64,000 nt of DNA from Gordoniibacillus chartarius (GCF_042432825.1 NZ_JBHLWN010000014.1:62001-126000), one strand, 5' to 3'. Numbered from the stretch's first letter, positions 25,527 through 34,923 are shown. The notes: generated by a model not told the origin, from the sequence alone. Translations and numbers: made by a program.

Positions 25527-26294
25527 TTACATGCCAAGCCAACGCTTGAACAGATGCTTCGTTGTCGCACGGTTCATCTCGGCGATCGACGTCGTGAGCG
25601 GGATGCCTTTCGGGCAAGCGCGCACGCAGTTCTGCGAGTTGCCGCAGCCCTCGATGCCGCCGTCGTCCATGAGCGCTTCAAGACGCTCGTGAGCGTTCAT
25701 CTCGCCTGTCGGGTGAGAGTTGAACAGACGCACCTGCGAGATGGCTGCCGGTCCGATGAACGACGTCTTGTCGTTTACGTTCGGGCATGCCTCGAGGCAT
25801 ACGCCGCAAGTCATGCAGCGGGCAAGCTCATACGCTTCCTGACGCTTCGCTTCCGCCATCCGCGGACCCGGACCAAGATCATACGTGCCGTCGATCGGAA
25901 TCCATGCTTTCACCTTCTTCAAAGCATGGAACATGCGGCCGCGGTCGATAACGAGGTCGCGCTGTACCGGGAACGTCGACATCGGAGCGACGCGGATTGG
26001 CTGCTCCAGCTGGTCGATCAGCGCCGAGCACGCTTGCCGCGGCTTGCCGTTAATGACCATCGAGCAAGCGCCGCATACTTCCTCAAGACAGTTCGACTCC
26101 CAGCATACCGCTGTCGTCGCGCCGCCGTCGGCTTTCTTCGGGTTCCGCTGAATTTCCATCAGCGCCGAAATCACGTTCATATTCGGGCGGTACGGCACTT
26201 CGAACTCTTCGGTATACGGCTTCGATTCCGGGCTGTCCTGGCGGGTGATGATAAACTTAACCGTTCTGCTCTTCGCTGCTACTGCCTCTGCCAT
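25527..26294 (-). CDS. sdhB: Succinate dehydrogenase iron-sulfur subunit
   Basis: A 255-residue protein that passes electrons from the flavoprotein to the membrane anchor of complex II. The plant-type 2Fe-2S ligands are C69, C74, C77 and C89 (NCLEEVCGACSMVINGKPRQAC). The C-terminal domain has CMTCGVCLEACP and GNSQNCVRACPKG, supplying the 4Fe-4S and 3Fe-4S clusters. It is the last gene of sdhCAB, 2 bp after sdhA. Acts on the inner face of the membrane in the TCA cycle. Confidence 0.97.
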   Translation of the reverse strand: MAEAVAAKSRTVKFIITRQDSPESKPYTEEFEVPYRPNMNVISALMEIQRNPKKADGGATTAVCWESNCLEEVCGACSMVINGKPRQACSALIDQLEQPIRVAPMSTFPVQRDLVIDRGRMFHALKKVKAWIPIDGTYDLGPGPRMAEAKRQEAYELARCMTCGVCLEACPNVNDKTSFIGPAAISQVRLFNSHPTGEMNAHERLEALMDDGGIEGCGNSQNCVRACPKGIPLTTSIAEMNRATTKHLFKRWLGM

Positions 26295-26296
26295 GA

Positions 26297-28057
26297 TTAA
26301 TGTCCTCCCTTCTTCTTGTCCGTCGAATAGTCACGCTTCCGCGGCGGAATCAAAGATACGTCGACATCCTCATAGGAAATCTTCGGACCTTCCTTCGACC
26401 ACGAAGCAATTGTCGTCTTCAGGAACTTCTCGTCGTCGCGCTCAGGGAACTCCGGCTTGTAGTGCGCGCCGCGGCTCTCGTCGCGGAGCAGGGCGCCGAG
26501 CGTCATCGCGTCGGCCAATTCGAGCATGTTCCACAGCTGACGCGTGAACGGAGCCGCTTGGTTGTTCCACTTCGCCGTGTCGTTGATGTTGATGTTGCTG
26601 TAGCGTTCCTTCAGCTCTTTGATCTTGTCGAGCGTTTGCTGCAGCTTCGCATTCGTCCGCACGACCGTCATGTTGTTCGTCATCCACTCGCCGAGCTCTT
26701 TGTGAAGCACGTAAGCATTCTCCGTACCGTTCATCTTCAGCGTACGCTCGTATTTCTCCGCATGCTTCTTCGCTTCCGCGTCGAATACGGTGGACGATAC
26801 GTCTTCCGCGCTCTTGCTAAGGCCTTTAATATATTCGACTGACTTCGGTCCGGCCACCATGCCGTCAAAGATCGCCGATACGAGCGAGTTCGCGCCGAGA
26901 CGGTTCGCGCCGTGGTGCTGATACTCGGCTTCGCCTGCTGCGAACAGACCCGGAACGTTCGTCATCATATTGTAGTCGACCCACAGGCCGCCCATCGAAT
27001 AGTGAACTGCCGGGAAAATCTTCATCGGAATTTTCCGCGGGTCGTCGCCCATGAACTTCTCATAAATTTCGATGATACCGCCGAGCTTCACGTCCAGCTC
27101 CTTCGGATCTTTGTGCGACAGGTCGAGGTACACCATGTTTTCGCCGTTGACGCCGAGCTTCAGATCGACGCACACGTGGAAAATTTCGCGAGTCGCGATA
27201 TCCCGCGGTACGAGGTTGCCGTACGCCGGATATTTTTCCTCGAGGAAGTACCAAGGCTTCCCGTCGCGGTATGTCCAGATGCGTCCGCCTTCGCCGCGCG
27301 CCGACTCGGACATCAGACGCAGCTTGTCGTCGCCCGGAATGGCCGTCGGGTGAATCTGGATGAACTCGCCGTTCGCGTAGTTGACGCCCTGCTGGTACAC
27401 AGCGGAAGCCGCCGTACCGGTGTTAATGACGGAGTTCGTTGTTTTGCCGAAAATAATGCCAGGGCCGCCGGTTGCCAAAATAACGGCGTCAGCCGGGAAC
27501 GATTTGACTTCCATCGAACGCAGGTCCTGCGCCACGATGCCGCGGCATACGCCCTCGTCGTCGATGATCGAGCCGAGGAATTCCCAATGCTCGAACTTCG
27601 TGACGAGTCCCGCTGTTTCCCAGCGGCGAACCTGCTCATCCAGTGCGTACAGCAGCTGCTGGCCGGTTGTAGCGCCCGCAAACGCCGTACGGTGATGCTT
27701 CGTACCGCCGAAACGGCGGAAATCGAGAAGTCCTTCCGGTGTCCGGTTGAACATAACGCCCATCCGGTCCATCAGGTGAATAATGCCCGGTGCCGCTTCG
27801 CAAAGCGCCTTGACCGGAGGCTGATTGGCAAGGAAGTCCCCGCCGTATACGGTATCGTCAAAGTGCTCCCAAGGCGAGTCGCCTTCGCCCTTTGTATTTA
27901 CGGCTCCGTTAATGCCGCCCTGTGCGCAGACGGAGTGGGAACGTTTAACAGGTACTAGAGAGAAGAGCTGGACGTGAACGCCGGCTTCCGCGACTTTGAT
28001 CGTCGACATGAGCCCGGCCAATCCGCCGCCAACTACGATTACTTTGGAATTCGCCAT
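26297..28057 (-). CDS. sdhA: Succinate dehydrogenase flavoprotein subunit
   Basis: A 586-residue FAD-containing subunit that oxidises succinate to fumarate. The N-terminal dinucleotide loop is VVGGGLAGL, with the FAD-attaching His region SHSVCAQGGINGAVN (His within RSHS). The substrate capping and active-site segments HPTAIPGD, ARGEGGRIW and HYSMGGLWVDYN are intact. Length matches Bacillus SdhA. The start ATG at 28057 has a GAGGAG site. It lies between sdhC and sdhB. Confidence 0.97.
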   Translation of the reverse strand: MANSKVIVVGGGLAGLMSTIKVAEAGVHVQLFSLVPVKRSHSVCAQGGINGAVNTKGEGDSPWEHFDDTVYGGDFLANQPPVKALCEAAPGIIHLMDRMGVMFNRTPEGLLDFRRFGGTKHHRTAFAGATTGQQLLYALDEQVRRWETAGLVTKFEHWEFLGSIIDDEGVCRGIVAQDLRSMEVKSFPADAVILATGGPGIIFGKTTNSVINTGTAASAVYQQGVNYANGEFIQIHPTAIPGDDKLRLMSESARGEGGRIWTYRDGKPWYFLEEKYPAYGNLVPRDIATREIFHVCVDLKLGVNGENMVYLDLSHKDPKELDVKLGGIIEIYEKFMGDDPRKIPMKIFPAVHYSMGGLWVDYNMMTNVPGLFAAGEAEYQHHGANRLGANSLVSAIFDGMVAGPKSVEYIKGLSKSAEDVSSTVFDAEAKKHAEKYERTLKMNGTENAYVLHKELGEWMTNNMTVVRTNAKLQQTLDKIKELKERYSNININDTAKWNNQAAPFTRQLWNMLELADAMTLGALLRDESRGAHYKPEFPERDDEKFLKTTIASWSKEGPKISYEDVDVSLIPPRKRDYSTDKKKGGH

Positions 28058-28074
28058 TGATGTTCACTCCTCGT

Positions 28075-28737
28075 TTAATGGTCCAGTTTAAGATTCGATG
28101 TATTGGAGAACGAAGGATCGGTAAATGCGTACAAGGAAAGGATAAACATTACCGTCATGATCACGAATACGCCCATCCATACATATGTAGATACGCGCTG
28201 GGCGCGCGGACCTACCGTAATGCCCCACGCTACAAGGAATGACCACATGCCGTTGCTGAAGTGGAACGTAGCGGCGATGACGCCGATCACATACAGAGCG
28301 AAGTACAGCGAGTTCGTCGCAATGCCGTGCATATGCGGGCCGAGCGTCGTTTCGGAGACATTACCGAGCGTGATCTGGAACCGCGTATTGAAGAAGTGCC
28401 AGAAGACGAAAATGAACGTCACGACACCGGTGATGCGCTGCAGCCGGAACATCCAGTTGCGGAAATAGCCGAAGTTGCTCGTATTATGGCGAGCGGTAAA
28501 GGCTACGTACAAGCCGTACACTCCGTGATAGAGCAGCGGCAGCCAGATGAAGAAAATTTCCAGCGCCAGGACAAGCGGCAGACTGTGGATCCACAGCACT
28601 TGATCGATGAAGCCTTGATGCCCTTCTTTGAAAGCGGCATAGTTGGTCAGCAGGTGCTCGATCAAGAAAAAGCCGACCGGAATTACCCCAAGCAGCGAGT
28701 GCAGCTTGCGGTAGAAATACGAGTTTGCACCAGACAT
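28075..28737 (-). CDS. sdhC: Succinate dehydrogenase cytochrome b558 subunit
   Basis: A 220-residue membrane anchor with five helices that binds two haems b and reduces menaquinone. The haem ligands align as H28, H71, H114 and H159. The start at 28737 gives the family N-terminus MSGANSYFYRKLHSLLGVIP; an upstream TTG at 28770 would add an unrelated extension. AAGGGGG lies upstream. It is the first gene of the operon. Confidence 0.95.
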   Translation of the reverse strand: MSGANSYFYRKLHSLLGVIPVGFFLIEHLLTNYAAFKEGHQGFIDQVLWIHSLPLVLALEIFFIWLPLLYHGVYGLYVAFTARHNTSNFGYFRNWMFRLQRITGVVTFIFVFWHFFNTRFQITLGNVSETTLGPHMHGIATNSLYFALYVIGVIAATFHFSNGMWSFLVAWGITVGPRAQRVSTYVWMGVFVIMTVMFILSLYAFTDPSFSNTSNLKLDH

Positions 28738-28806
28738 AAAACGCGGGTCCCCCTTAAACAAATTTGTCAAACTTCAACATTTTTCCCCATGACAAAACCA
28801 TGTTCC

Positions 28807-28835
28807 ATTGTACTCCCGCTAGGAATAGGCGTCAA
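28807..28835 (-). promoter_or_regulatory. sdhCAB promoter
   Basis: -35 TTGACG (28835-28830), 17-nt spacer, -10 TACAAT (28812-28807), reading into sdhC. It lies in the intergenic region shared with the divergent LysR gene. Confidence 0.8.
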
Positions 28836-28974
28836 TCCGTATTCATAGCATACCCAATCTTAGGAAAATGTGAACAACCGGTGACATATACATCCTACTC
28901 CTTTCCCGCTTATAATGGAAGTGCTTATTTCGTATAATCCTTTATAACATATTTGCATATAAGGAGGAGCTCCG

Positions 28975-29865
28975 TTGGAAGGCTTGGACATTTTCTCGGT
29001 AGTTGTCGAACAGCAAAGCCTCAATAAAGCCTCGCAGCTGTTAAACTTATCTCAGCCGGCTCTATCCCGCAAGATCATGAAGCTGGAGGAGGACCTTGGG
29101 GTGCAGCTGTTTGAGCGGCGAGGCAAAAGGCTGGCCCTGACGCGGGCCGGGGAGCTGTGCTACGAATATGCGCTGGAATTCCGCGCGCTGGAGCGCAAGT
29201 TTCAGCTGTCGCTGCGCGAGTTCGTCAAAGCGGGGCGCCCTGCGACGCTGACGATCGGCGCCAGTCTGACGACGCTGCAGTCGACGCTGCCGGATCTGAT
29301 TACGGCTTACACCGCCCATTTTCCGGCAACCGACATTAAAGCGCTCACCGGCAAAACGCACGAAATCGTCTCCATGGTCAAGGAACGCAAAGTCGATCTC
29401 GGCGTCGTCGCATCCTCCATCCATACGCCGGGACTCATCTGCGAGCCGCTGTTTGACGACCATCTGTGCCTCGTGCTGCCGCACGGCCACCCTTATCTCG
29501 CAAAGCCCGAGCTTGTCGTGACCGACCTCAACGACCTGTCGATGATTTTATTTTCAAAGGGAACGTGGTATCGCGTCCTGACGGACGAGCTGCTGCACCG
29601 GTACAGCGTCTTTCCCGACGTCAAGATGGAGATCGATTCGTTCGAGGCGATCATTCGCCTCGTCTCCACGTGCCGCGCCGCCACCCTGCTGCCCAAATCG
29701 TACTTGCGGGACCGTCTCATCAGGCAAAATGAATTGACCGTCCGCGACATCCCCGAGCTCCGCCAGACGACGCGCACGACGGCGCTCATATACAGCGACG
29801 GCGCACTGCTGGATACGGCGCGGGACTTCGTCGAGGAAGCCAAGCGCCAATACGGGCGTCTTTAA
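28975..29865 (+). CDS. LysR-family transcriptional regulator, divergent from sdhCAB
   Basis: A 296-residue regulator with a winged helix-turn-helix (LNKASQLLNLSQPALSRKIMKLEEDLGVQLFERRG, residues about 15-50) and a LysR substrate domain (LTIGASLTTLQSTLPDLITAY onward). The start is TTG, preceded by AAGGAGGAG at 5-nt spacing. Its divergent position makes sdhCAB and itself the natural targets. The inducer is unknown; a carbon-metabolism role, as for CcpC-type regulators, is an inference from position only. Confidence 0.9.
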   Translation: MEGLDIFSVVVEQQSLNKASQLLNLSQPALSRKIMKLEEDLGVQLFERRGKRLALTRAGELCYEYALEFRALERKFQLSLREFVKAGRPATLTIGASLTTLQSTLPDLITAYTAHFPATDIKALTGKTHEIVSMVKERKVDLGVVASSIHTPGLICEPLFDDHLCLVLPHGHPYLAKPELVVTDLNDLSMILFSKGTWYRVLTDELLHRYSVFPDVKMEIDSFEAIIRLVSTCRAATLLPKSYLRDRLIRQNELTVRDIPELRQTTRTTALIYSDGALLDTARDFVEEAKRQYGRL

Positions 29866-29868
29866 ACA

Positions 29869-29912
29869 AATAAGGCATAGCCGCGGATCGCATTTCCGGG
29901 CCATGCCTTATT
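29869..29912. terminator. Bidirectional terminator between convergent genes
   Basis: AATAAGGCAT and ATGCCTTATT pair around a GC-rich loop between lysR and the GyrI-like gene. Confidence 0.7.
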
Positions 29913-29916
29913 GGCT

Positions 29917-30429
29917 TCATGAGTTCGCTGCCAGCGCCACGTACACGTCGATTTCGTTATCCTCCTGATCGGGCCTGTAACGCTCGTCCCAAATCTCGAA
30001 GTCGTGGCCCGCAGGCCGGCGGCCGTGTTCCCGCATCCACCGCCCGTAGAGCTCGTCATACGTACGCCCAAGCTCGGATTCCCGTCCGCGATGGGTCATT
30101 CGCACATATTCGCCGGCCGGGAGCGTTCGCTTCGTCATGCGCTCCGGCACCGGCGTATCCTCCCTTTCCACGACGTATCCGATCAGCTGATTGAACGGAT
30201 CGACGTTCGGGTTGAAGCCGGGCTTCATCGGATACGTCTGTACGAGGCGAACGTGCCCGTCCGCTTTGCCTGCAATCGAAGCCTGCCTTGCCGTCAAGTC
30301 TTCATACGCTTTCTTCCCGAGCTCCTCCTCCGCGATCTGCTTCAGATTCGCGTCGAAGCTGACGCCGATCACGGTCATCGCCGGAAGCTCCACGACAGAT
30401 GGGGTAGACGCTCTTTGCTCCAAGGACAT
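29917..30429 (-). CDS. GyrI-like (AraC effector-binding) domain protein
   Basis: A 170-residue single-domain protein. The pattern of VELPAMTVIGVSFDANL near the start, then YVVEREDTPVPERMTKRTLPAGEYVRMTHRG and a C-terminal FEIWDERY...EIDVYVAL, is typical of GyrI-like small-molecule binding domains (SHS2 fold), which can bind or hydrolyse cationic compounds. There is no DNA-binding domain. GGAGG lies upstream of the ATG. It stands alone between two terminators. Confidence 0.85.
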   Translation of the reverse strand: MSLEQRASTPSVVELPAMTVIGVSFDANLKQIAEEELGKKAYEDLTARQASIAGKADGHVRLVQTYPMKPGFNPNVDPFNQLIGYVVEREDTPVPERMTKRTLPAGEYVRMTHRGRESELGRTYDELYGRWMREHGRRPAGHDFEIWDERYRPDQEDNEIDVYVALAANS

Positions 30430-30510
30430 GTATACCAGCCTCCAATATTATGGAAAGTTTTCCTTCCTGATCATTAGACGCCGGAGCCTGCGTGAATCTA
30501 TCGGCACCTG

Positions 30511-30548
30511 CGCAAAAAAAATAGAAGGAGGCTTTCGCCCCCTCCCTT
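30511..30548 (-). terminator. Terminator of ktrBA
   Basis: On the minus strand GGAGGGGGC-GAAA-GCCTCCTTC is followed by TATTTTTTTT, about 50 bp after the ktrA stop. Confidence 0.85.
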
Positions 30549-30598
30549 ATCTCCTGCTTATCGATTTGCAGCCCAAGCTTGCGGGCAGCGATTCCGGT

Positions 30599-31264
30599 TT
30601 ATTCCCGGCTCACTTCACGTTCAAATGCCGCAACCTGCTTGTTCGTTCCGATGACGACCATAATATCATCTTCATATAAAATATCGTCCGCAACCGGTGC
30701 AATCAGCACCTTCTTCTGCTTGTTGATCGCTACGACGGAACAGCCGTACCGTGCTCTCAGGTCCAAGTTTTTGAGCGATTTGCCGCTCAGATGCTTCGGC
30801 ACCGTCAGCTCGACAAGCGTATATTCCGGCGACAGCTCGATAAAGTCGAGCAAGTTCGGCGATACGAGCTGATGCGCAACCCGAACGCCCATATCCCGCT
30901 CCGGGTAAATGATCCGGTCCACGCCGATCTTGGTGAGCACCTTACCGTGCAGTTCCGACATCGCCTTGGCTACGACTTGACGCACGCCCAAATCCTTGAG
31001 CATGATCGCCGTCATAATGCTGGACTGAATATCGTCCCCGATCGCGACGATCGCGCAGTCGAAATTCCGGATGCCGAGCGATTTCAGCACTTCCTCGTCG
31101 GTCGTATCGGCGACGACGCAATGCGTCAGCTTGTCGGCCATCTCGTCGACCGCTTCCTCCTCTTTATCGATGCCCAGCACCTCGTAACCAAGGTTCATCA
31201 GTTCTTTTGCCAGCGACTTGCCGAAGCGGCCCAGTCCGATAACGGCATATTGTACAGGTTTCAT
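30599..31264 (-). CDS. ktrA: Potassium uptake regulatory subunit KtrA
   Basis: A 221-residue cytoplasmic gating ring subunit. The RCK_N domain has VIGLGRFG near residues 8-15 with the nucleotide-binding acidic end of strand 2 (GIDKEEE). The RCK_C domain from about residue 140 is the c-di-AMP binding region in characterised KtrA/KtrC proteins. It is encoded 15 bp after ktrB, and the riboswitch upstream responds to the same second messenger. AAAGGAG precedes the ATG. Confidence 0.93.
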   Translation of the reverse strand: MKPVQYAVIGLGRFGKSLAKELMNLGYEVLGIDKEEEAVDEMADKLTHCVVADTTDEEVLKSLGIRNFDCAIVAIGDDIQSSIMTAIMLKDLGVRQVVAKAMSELHGKVLTKIGVDRIIYPERDMGVRVAHQLVSPNLLDFIELSPEYTLVELTVPKHLSGKSLKNLDLRARYGCSVVAINKQKKVLIAPVADDILYEDDIMVVIGTNKQVAAFEREVSRE

Positions 31265-31279
31265 CTCTCTTGATCTCCT

Positions 31280-32635
31280 TTATCCGATCGTGATTTTGCC
31301 TTCCGGGTACCGGTACATCTCTTTTTCCGGCTTCGGCTGTAAGGCGTATGCAAGCGTCAACGGGCCCAAACGTCCGGCGAACATCGTTAATGCAATCATT
31401 ACTCTGCCGAAATCAGTCAAATCCGGCGTGAGCCCCATGGTGAGTCCAACCGTACCGAACGCTGACGTCACCTCAAACAATATTTTCAGAAAATGATACG
31501 GCTCCGTCGTCGACAGGATCATCGATACGAAAGTGACCATAAAAAGTGCGAGCAGCGTCATCGTCGTCGCCTTCATAATCCGGTTCTGATTGAGTCTGTT
31601 GCGGTATACCACAATGTCTTCCTTGCCGCGAATCATGGAAATCATCGCTGCGACGAGAACGGTGAACGTCGTCGTCTTGATGCCGCCCCCCGTCGACCCC
31701 GGCGAAGCGCCGATAAACATGAGAATAATCGTGAAGAACAGCGTCGCTTGACGCATTCCGCCGATGTCCAGCGTATTGGCCCCGGCCGTACGCGGCGTAA
31801 CGGACTGGAAGAACGCCGACAAGATTTTGCCGTGAAGCGGCAGCGGACCCATTGTCCGCGGATTCGTATATTCGAAGATGAACACGATCACCGCACCGGC
31901 TACGATCAGGAATGCCGTCATGCTAAGCACGACTTTGGCGTGCAGCGACAGCTTCTTGCATTTGCGGTACTCGACCACTTCGGAGATGACCATGAATCCG
32001 AGACCGCCGAGAATGATGAGCGCACAAGCCGTAAAATTAATAACGAAGTCGTTCGCATACAAGGTTAAGCTCGTGAACGGCGTGCCGGAAATTTGCCCGA
32101 ACAGGTCGAAGCCGGCGTTGTTGAACATGGAGACGGCGTGAAACATTCCGAAGTAGAGCGCTTGCCCGAACGGCATATCGAACGACCAGCGAATCGTGAA
32201 AATAACGGCCGCTATGCCTTCGATCGTCAGCGAATACAGAATGACTTTCCGGAACAGCCGCACGACCCCATCCATAGAGCCGTGGTTCATCGCTTCCTGC
32301 AGCAGCAGTCTTTCCTTTAGAGAAATGCGTCTGCCTGTCAGGAAGAAGATCAGCGTCGCCATACTCATAAAGCCGAGTCCGCCGATTTGAATGAGGGAGA
32401 TAATGACGATTTGGCCGAAGATCGACCAATGCAAACTCGTATCCACAACGACAAGACCAGTTACGCAAGTCGCCGATGTACTCGTAAACAAGGCGTCGAT
32501 GAACGGCGTCATGCGTCCGTCTGTCGATGAAACGGGGAGCATGAGCAGTAGAGCCCCCAGCAAAATAATGCCCGCGAAACCGAGAACCAATATTTGCGGG
32601 GGGGTTAAGTTCCACAATGTAAATTTTCTTGGCAT
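31280..32635 (-). CDS. ktrB: Potassium channel/transporter subunit KtrB
   Basis: A 451-residue membrane protein of the Trk/Ktr/HKT superfamily. Four M1-P-M2 repeats are visible through the P-loop glycines (SATCVTGL, SMFNNAGFDLFG, SVTPRTAGANT, SAFGTVGLTMG), giving a Na+-dependent K+ uptake channel assembled with the KtrA ring. AAGGAG precedes the ATG at 32635. It comes first in the operon, behind a c-di-AMP riboswitch; in Bacillus the order is usually ktrA then ktrB. Confidence 0.95.
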   Translation of the reverse strand: MPRKFTLWNLTPPQILVLGFAGIILLGALLLMLPVSSTDGRMTPFIDALFTSTSATCVTGLVVVDTSLHWSIFGQIVIISLIQIGGLGFMSMATLIFFLTGRRISLKERLLLQEAMNHGSMDGVVRLFRKVILYSLTIEGIAAVIFTIRWSFDMPFGQALYFGMFHAVSMFNNAGFDLFGQISGTPFTSLTLYANDFVINFTACALIILGGLGFMVISEVVEYRKCKKLSLHAKVVLSMTAFLIVAGAVIVFIFEYTNPRTMGPLPLHGKILSAFFQSVTPRTAGANTLDIGGMRQATLFFTIILMFIGASPGSTGGGIKTTTFTVLVAAMISMIRGKEDIVVYRNRLNQNRIMKATTMTLLALFMVTFVSMILSTTEPYHFLKILFEVTSAFGTVGLTMGLTPDLTDFGRVMIALTMFAGRLGPLTLAYALQPKPEKEMYRYPEGKITIG

Positions 32636-32670
32636 TCAAGTGCTCCTTCTCGGCATGAGCGTAAAAAAGA

Positions 32671-32700
32671 CAAAAAAAAGGACACTGGAAGCCCAATGCC
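32671..32700 (-). terminator. Riboswitch-controlled terminator before ktrB
   Basis: On the minus strand GGCATTGG pairs with CCAGTGTCC (one bulge) around GCTT, followed by eight T. It lies directly after the ydaO aptamer and 40 bp before ktrB, so it is the expression platform. Confidence 0.85.
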
Positions 32701-32702
32701 GC

Positions 32703-32880
32703 ATAGGTTCCCGTGTGAAGCCTACGAGGTTAGCTGACGGATTCGGACACACTGGCTGCCCTATTCGCCTGACAATTGGCCCGGTCGGATTCGTGCACAA
32801 ATCCTCGCTGCCGCTGCGGCGAAATTCACCCCTGAAAATCATGGTTCCCCCGTTTTCCATTGGAAATTCGGCTTTACATT
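32703..32880 (-). ncRNA. c-di-AMP (ydaO/yuaA) riboswitch
   Basis: Read on the minus strand the conserved blocks are: GCCGAATTT near the 5' end, CGGGGGAACCA, AGGGGTGAAT, then GAATCCGTCAGCTAACCTCG and TAGGC. The last two are diagnostic for the ydaO-yuaA class. It sits between a promoter and a terminator ahead of ktrBA. Known members switch off potassium uptake and wall genes when c-di-AMP is high. Confidence 0.93.
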
Positions 32881-32892
32881 CAATTGATTTGA

Positions 32893-32921
32893 ATTATAGT
32901 CCTATTTCATTCGCAGTACAA
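32893..32921 (-). promoter_or_regulatory. ktrBA promoter
   Basis: -35 TTGTAC (32921-32916), 17-nt spacer, -10 TATAAT (32898-32893), immediately upstream of the riboswitch. Confidence 0.7.
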
Positions 32922-33108
32922 AGCCGTTTTTCCGCGATAGTGGGGGATTTTGACAGGTGTTTAGCGGCAATGAAAGAACGGAAGCATTGTTTTCATTCGA
33001 AATGATGCTCTTTACCCGTGTTTTCTTTCATTTTCATCTTCTTCATTCGCTTATGTCACCTGATTATGGTAATTTTAATATATCAACTTGGGGACGGAGG
33101 AAGGGACG

Positions 33109-34743
33109 ATGAAGCTGTTTTTCAACCGAAATTTACTGCTGCTCGCCGCGCTTGGCGTATTTTTGTATGGAGCCGTCATCGGAATTTCAAGCTGGCTCAA
33201 GCCGGGAGAGGCCGGGACGGAGAAGCCAGTCGTCAGCAAGCGGGAGGCGGCTGAAGCGGCGCTTGCGTTCGCCCGCGAACGGTTTGGCGTCGGGGAAGCG
33301 GACACTTTCGTTACGTACCGGACGCACCAGCTTCGCAGTACGTATCTGGAGCGCAAAACATTGGCCGATACCTACGAGAAGAAGTATGGGGACAAATACC
33401 CGATCGAGTATTTTACGGTAGAAATTCGCAGCAAGTCCGGGGATCAGCATCGCTTCATCGATGTGAATTATACGAATAAACAAATTTTGGGCTGGGCGGT
33501 TGCCGATGATGTGCTGGACGCTCGCCTGAAAGCAAATCCGGATCGAACGAAAAGCGAAACCGTCGCCTCCGCGGAGCTGAAACGACTGGGCTATGATCCT
33601 GGCGACTTTACACTCATGAGCCGTACGGATCAGCGCGCGACGCTGTTCCTGTTCGAGAGCAAGTCGGTTGCGATCGGCGACGCCAAGCTGCAACTGGAGA
33701 TCGATGCCGATGAGCGGGAGGTGTTCGGCTTCTCCCCGGTGTTCGTGGTGCCTCAGGAGCATATCGACTGGAAGGCCTCGCAGGATTGGCAGGCGTCCTT
33801 GATGACATGGGTTTCTCTCGGCTTCATGTTTTTGATGGCCGTCGCCGGATTTATTTATGCGATCGTGTACCGCAAACAGATCTCCTTCGCGCGCGGAGCG
33901 CTGCTGACGCTCATTTACGCGGTGTTCTATTGCACGAATAACTTGAATATGTTCCCGGCGTTCAAAGCGGAGTCGGGGACGGCCGCTTCACAATTGGACA
34001 TCATTGCGATTTCGATCTTCATGAATTTCGTTACGCTGCTGCTGACGATCGGCGTGTACGTCTCTTTCGTCTCGGGCGCCGAGCTGTGGCGCCGTACGGG
34101 CTGGAATCCGTGGCCGCGCTGGCGGGAGGCTGCGTTCGGGGCTGAAGTGTGGGTGTCGATGGGACGCGGGTATTTAATCTGTTTGTTTATACTCGGAGTT
34201 CAGCAGGTGCTGTTTTTTGTAGCGGAACACGGCTTCGGCATATGGGCTGTCGCCGACGCTTCGAACTCTCCGCTAAATATGCTTGTGCCCAGCTTGTTTC
34301 CGCTGCTTGCCTGGTGCGCCGCCATCTCGGAGGAAGCGACGTTCCGGCTGTTCGGGATCGCCTTCTTCGAGCGGATCGTCCGCTGGCGGTTTGCCGCCGT
34401 GCTGCTGCCCAGCATAATTTGGGCGGCGAGCCATACGCAGTATCCGATTTATCCCGTATACACGCGGCTGGTTGAGGTGACGATCCTTGGGATCATTTTC
34501 GGCTATGTATTTTTGAAATACGGATTTATGACGGTGATGTTCGCGCACGCGACGATGGACCTGCTGCTCATGGGGCTCGATTTGCTCGTCACGGGCAGCG
34601 GAGCGGATATCGGCTGGGGCTTGTTCCATATGGCGAGCCCGCTGCTTATTGCCGCGGTGCTGGCTTGGCTGCACGGCCGTTCGCAGCGCCGCCGGCGGCC
34701 CGGTATTCTGGAGGCGGACGGCAGCGGTGCGGCGGCGGGTTGA
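33109..34743 (+). CDS. CPBP-family intramembrane metalloprotease with long extracytoplasmic domain
   Basis: A 544-residue protein. An N-terminal helix (about 6-28) is followed by about 200 hydrophilic residues (probably extracytoplasmic), then seven to eight helices containing the CPBP/Abi motifs: SEEATFR (E-E-x-x-x-R), SHTQYP (His in motif 2) and FAHATMD (motif 3). Such proteins cleave or process membrane proteins; Rce1-like activity is the precedent. The start at 33109 has GGAGGAAGGG; an upstream TTG lacks one. The C-terminus is basic. Substrate unknown. Confidence 0.85.
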   Translation: MKLFFNRNLLLLAALGVFLYGAVIGISSWLKPGEAGTEKPVVSKREAAEAALAFARERFGVGEADTFVTYRTHQLRSTYLERKTLADTYEKKYGDKYPIEYFTVEIRSKSGDQHRFIDVNYTNKQILGWAVADDVLDARLKANPDRTKSETVASAELKRLGYDPGDFTLMSRTDQRATLFLFESKSVAIGDAKLQLEIDADEREVFGFSPVFVVPQEHIDWKASQDWQASLMTWVSLGFMFLMAVAGFIYAIVYRKQISFARGALLTLIYAVFYCTNNLNMFPAFKAESGTAASQLDIIAISIFMNFVTLLLTIGVYVSFVSGAELWRRTGWNPWPRWREAAFGAEVWVSMGRGYLICLFILGVQQVLFFVAEHGFGIWAVADASNSPLNMLVPSLFPLLAWCAAISEEATFRLFGIAFFERIVRWRFAAVLLPSIIWAASHTQYPIYPVYTRLVEVTILGIIFGYVFLKYGFMTVMFAHATMDLLLMGLDLLVTGSGADIGWGLFHMASPLLIAAVLAWLHGRSQRRRRPGILEADGSGAAAG

Positions 34744-34887
34744 CGGTTTGGCTGCGGTAAGAGGACAGTTCTTGCATGGCCTGCCGTTGTGCCGGCAGTG
34801 TGCCGGAGAGACGCGCGATAAGCGCAGGAGCCGGACAGCAGCTGGTCGCTGACCAAGTAACATAACCAAATTGAGCTGCGTGAATCA

Positions 34888-34923
34888 ACGAGGGCCGGTT
34901 CCCATAGGACCGGCCCTCGTTTT
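34888..34923. terminator. Terminator after the CPBP gene
   Basis: ACGAGGGCCGGT pairs with ACCGGCCCTCGT around TCCCATAGG-type loop, followed by TTTTG. It could act on the convergent uvrC transcript as well. Confidence 0.8.

Noticed and set aside
32936..32970. Third copy of the palindromic repeat
   Set aside because: Only about 20 bases resemble the arm (GGATTTTGA then GGTGTT) with gaps; too weak to call.
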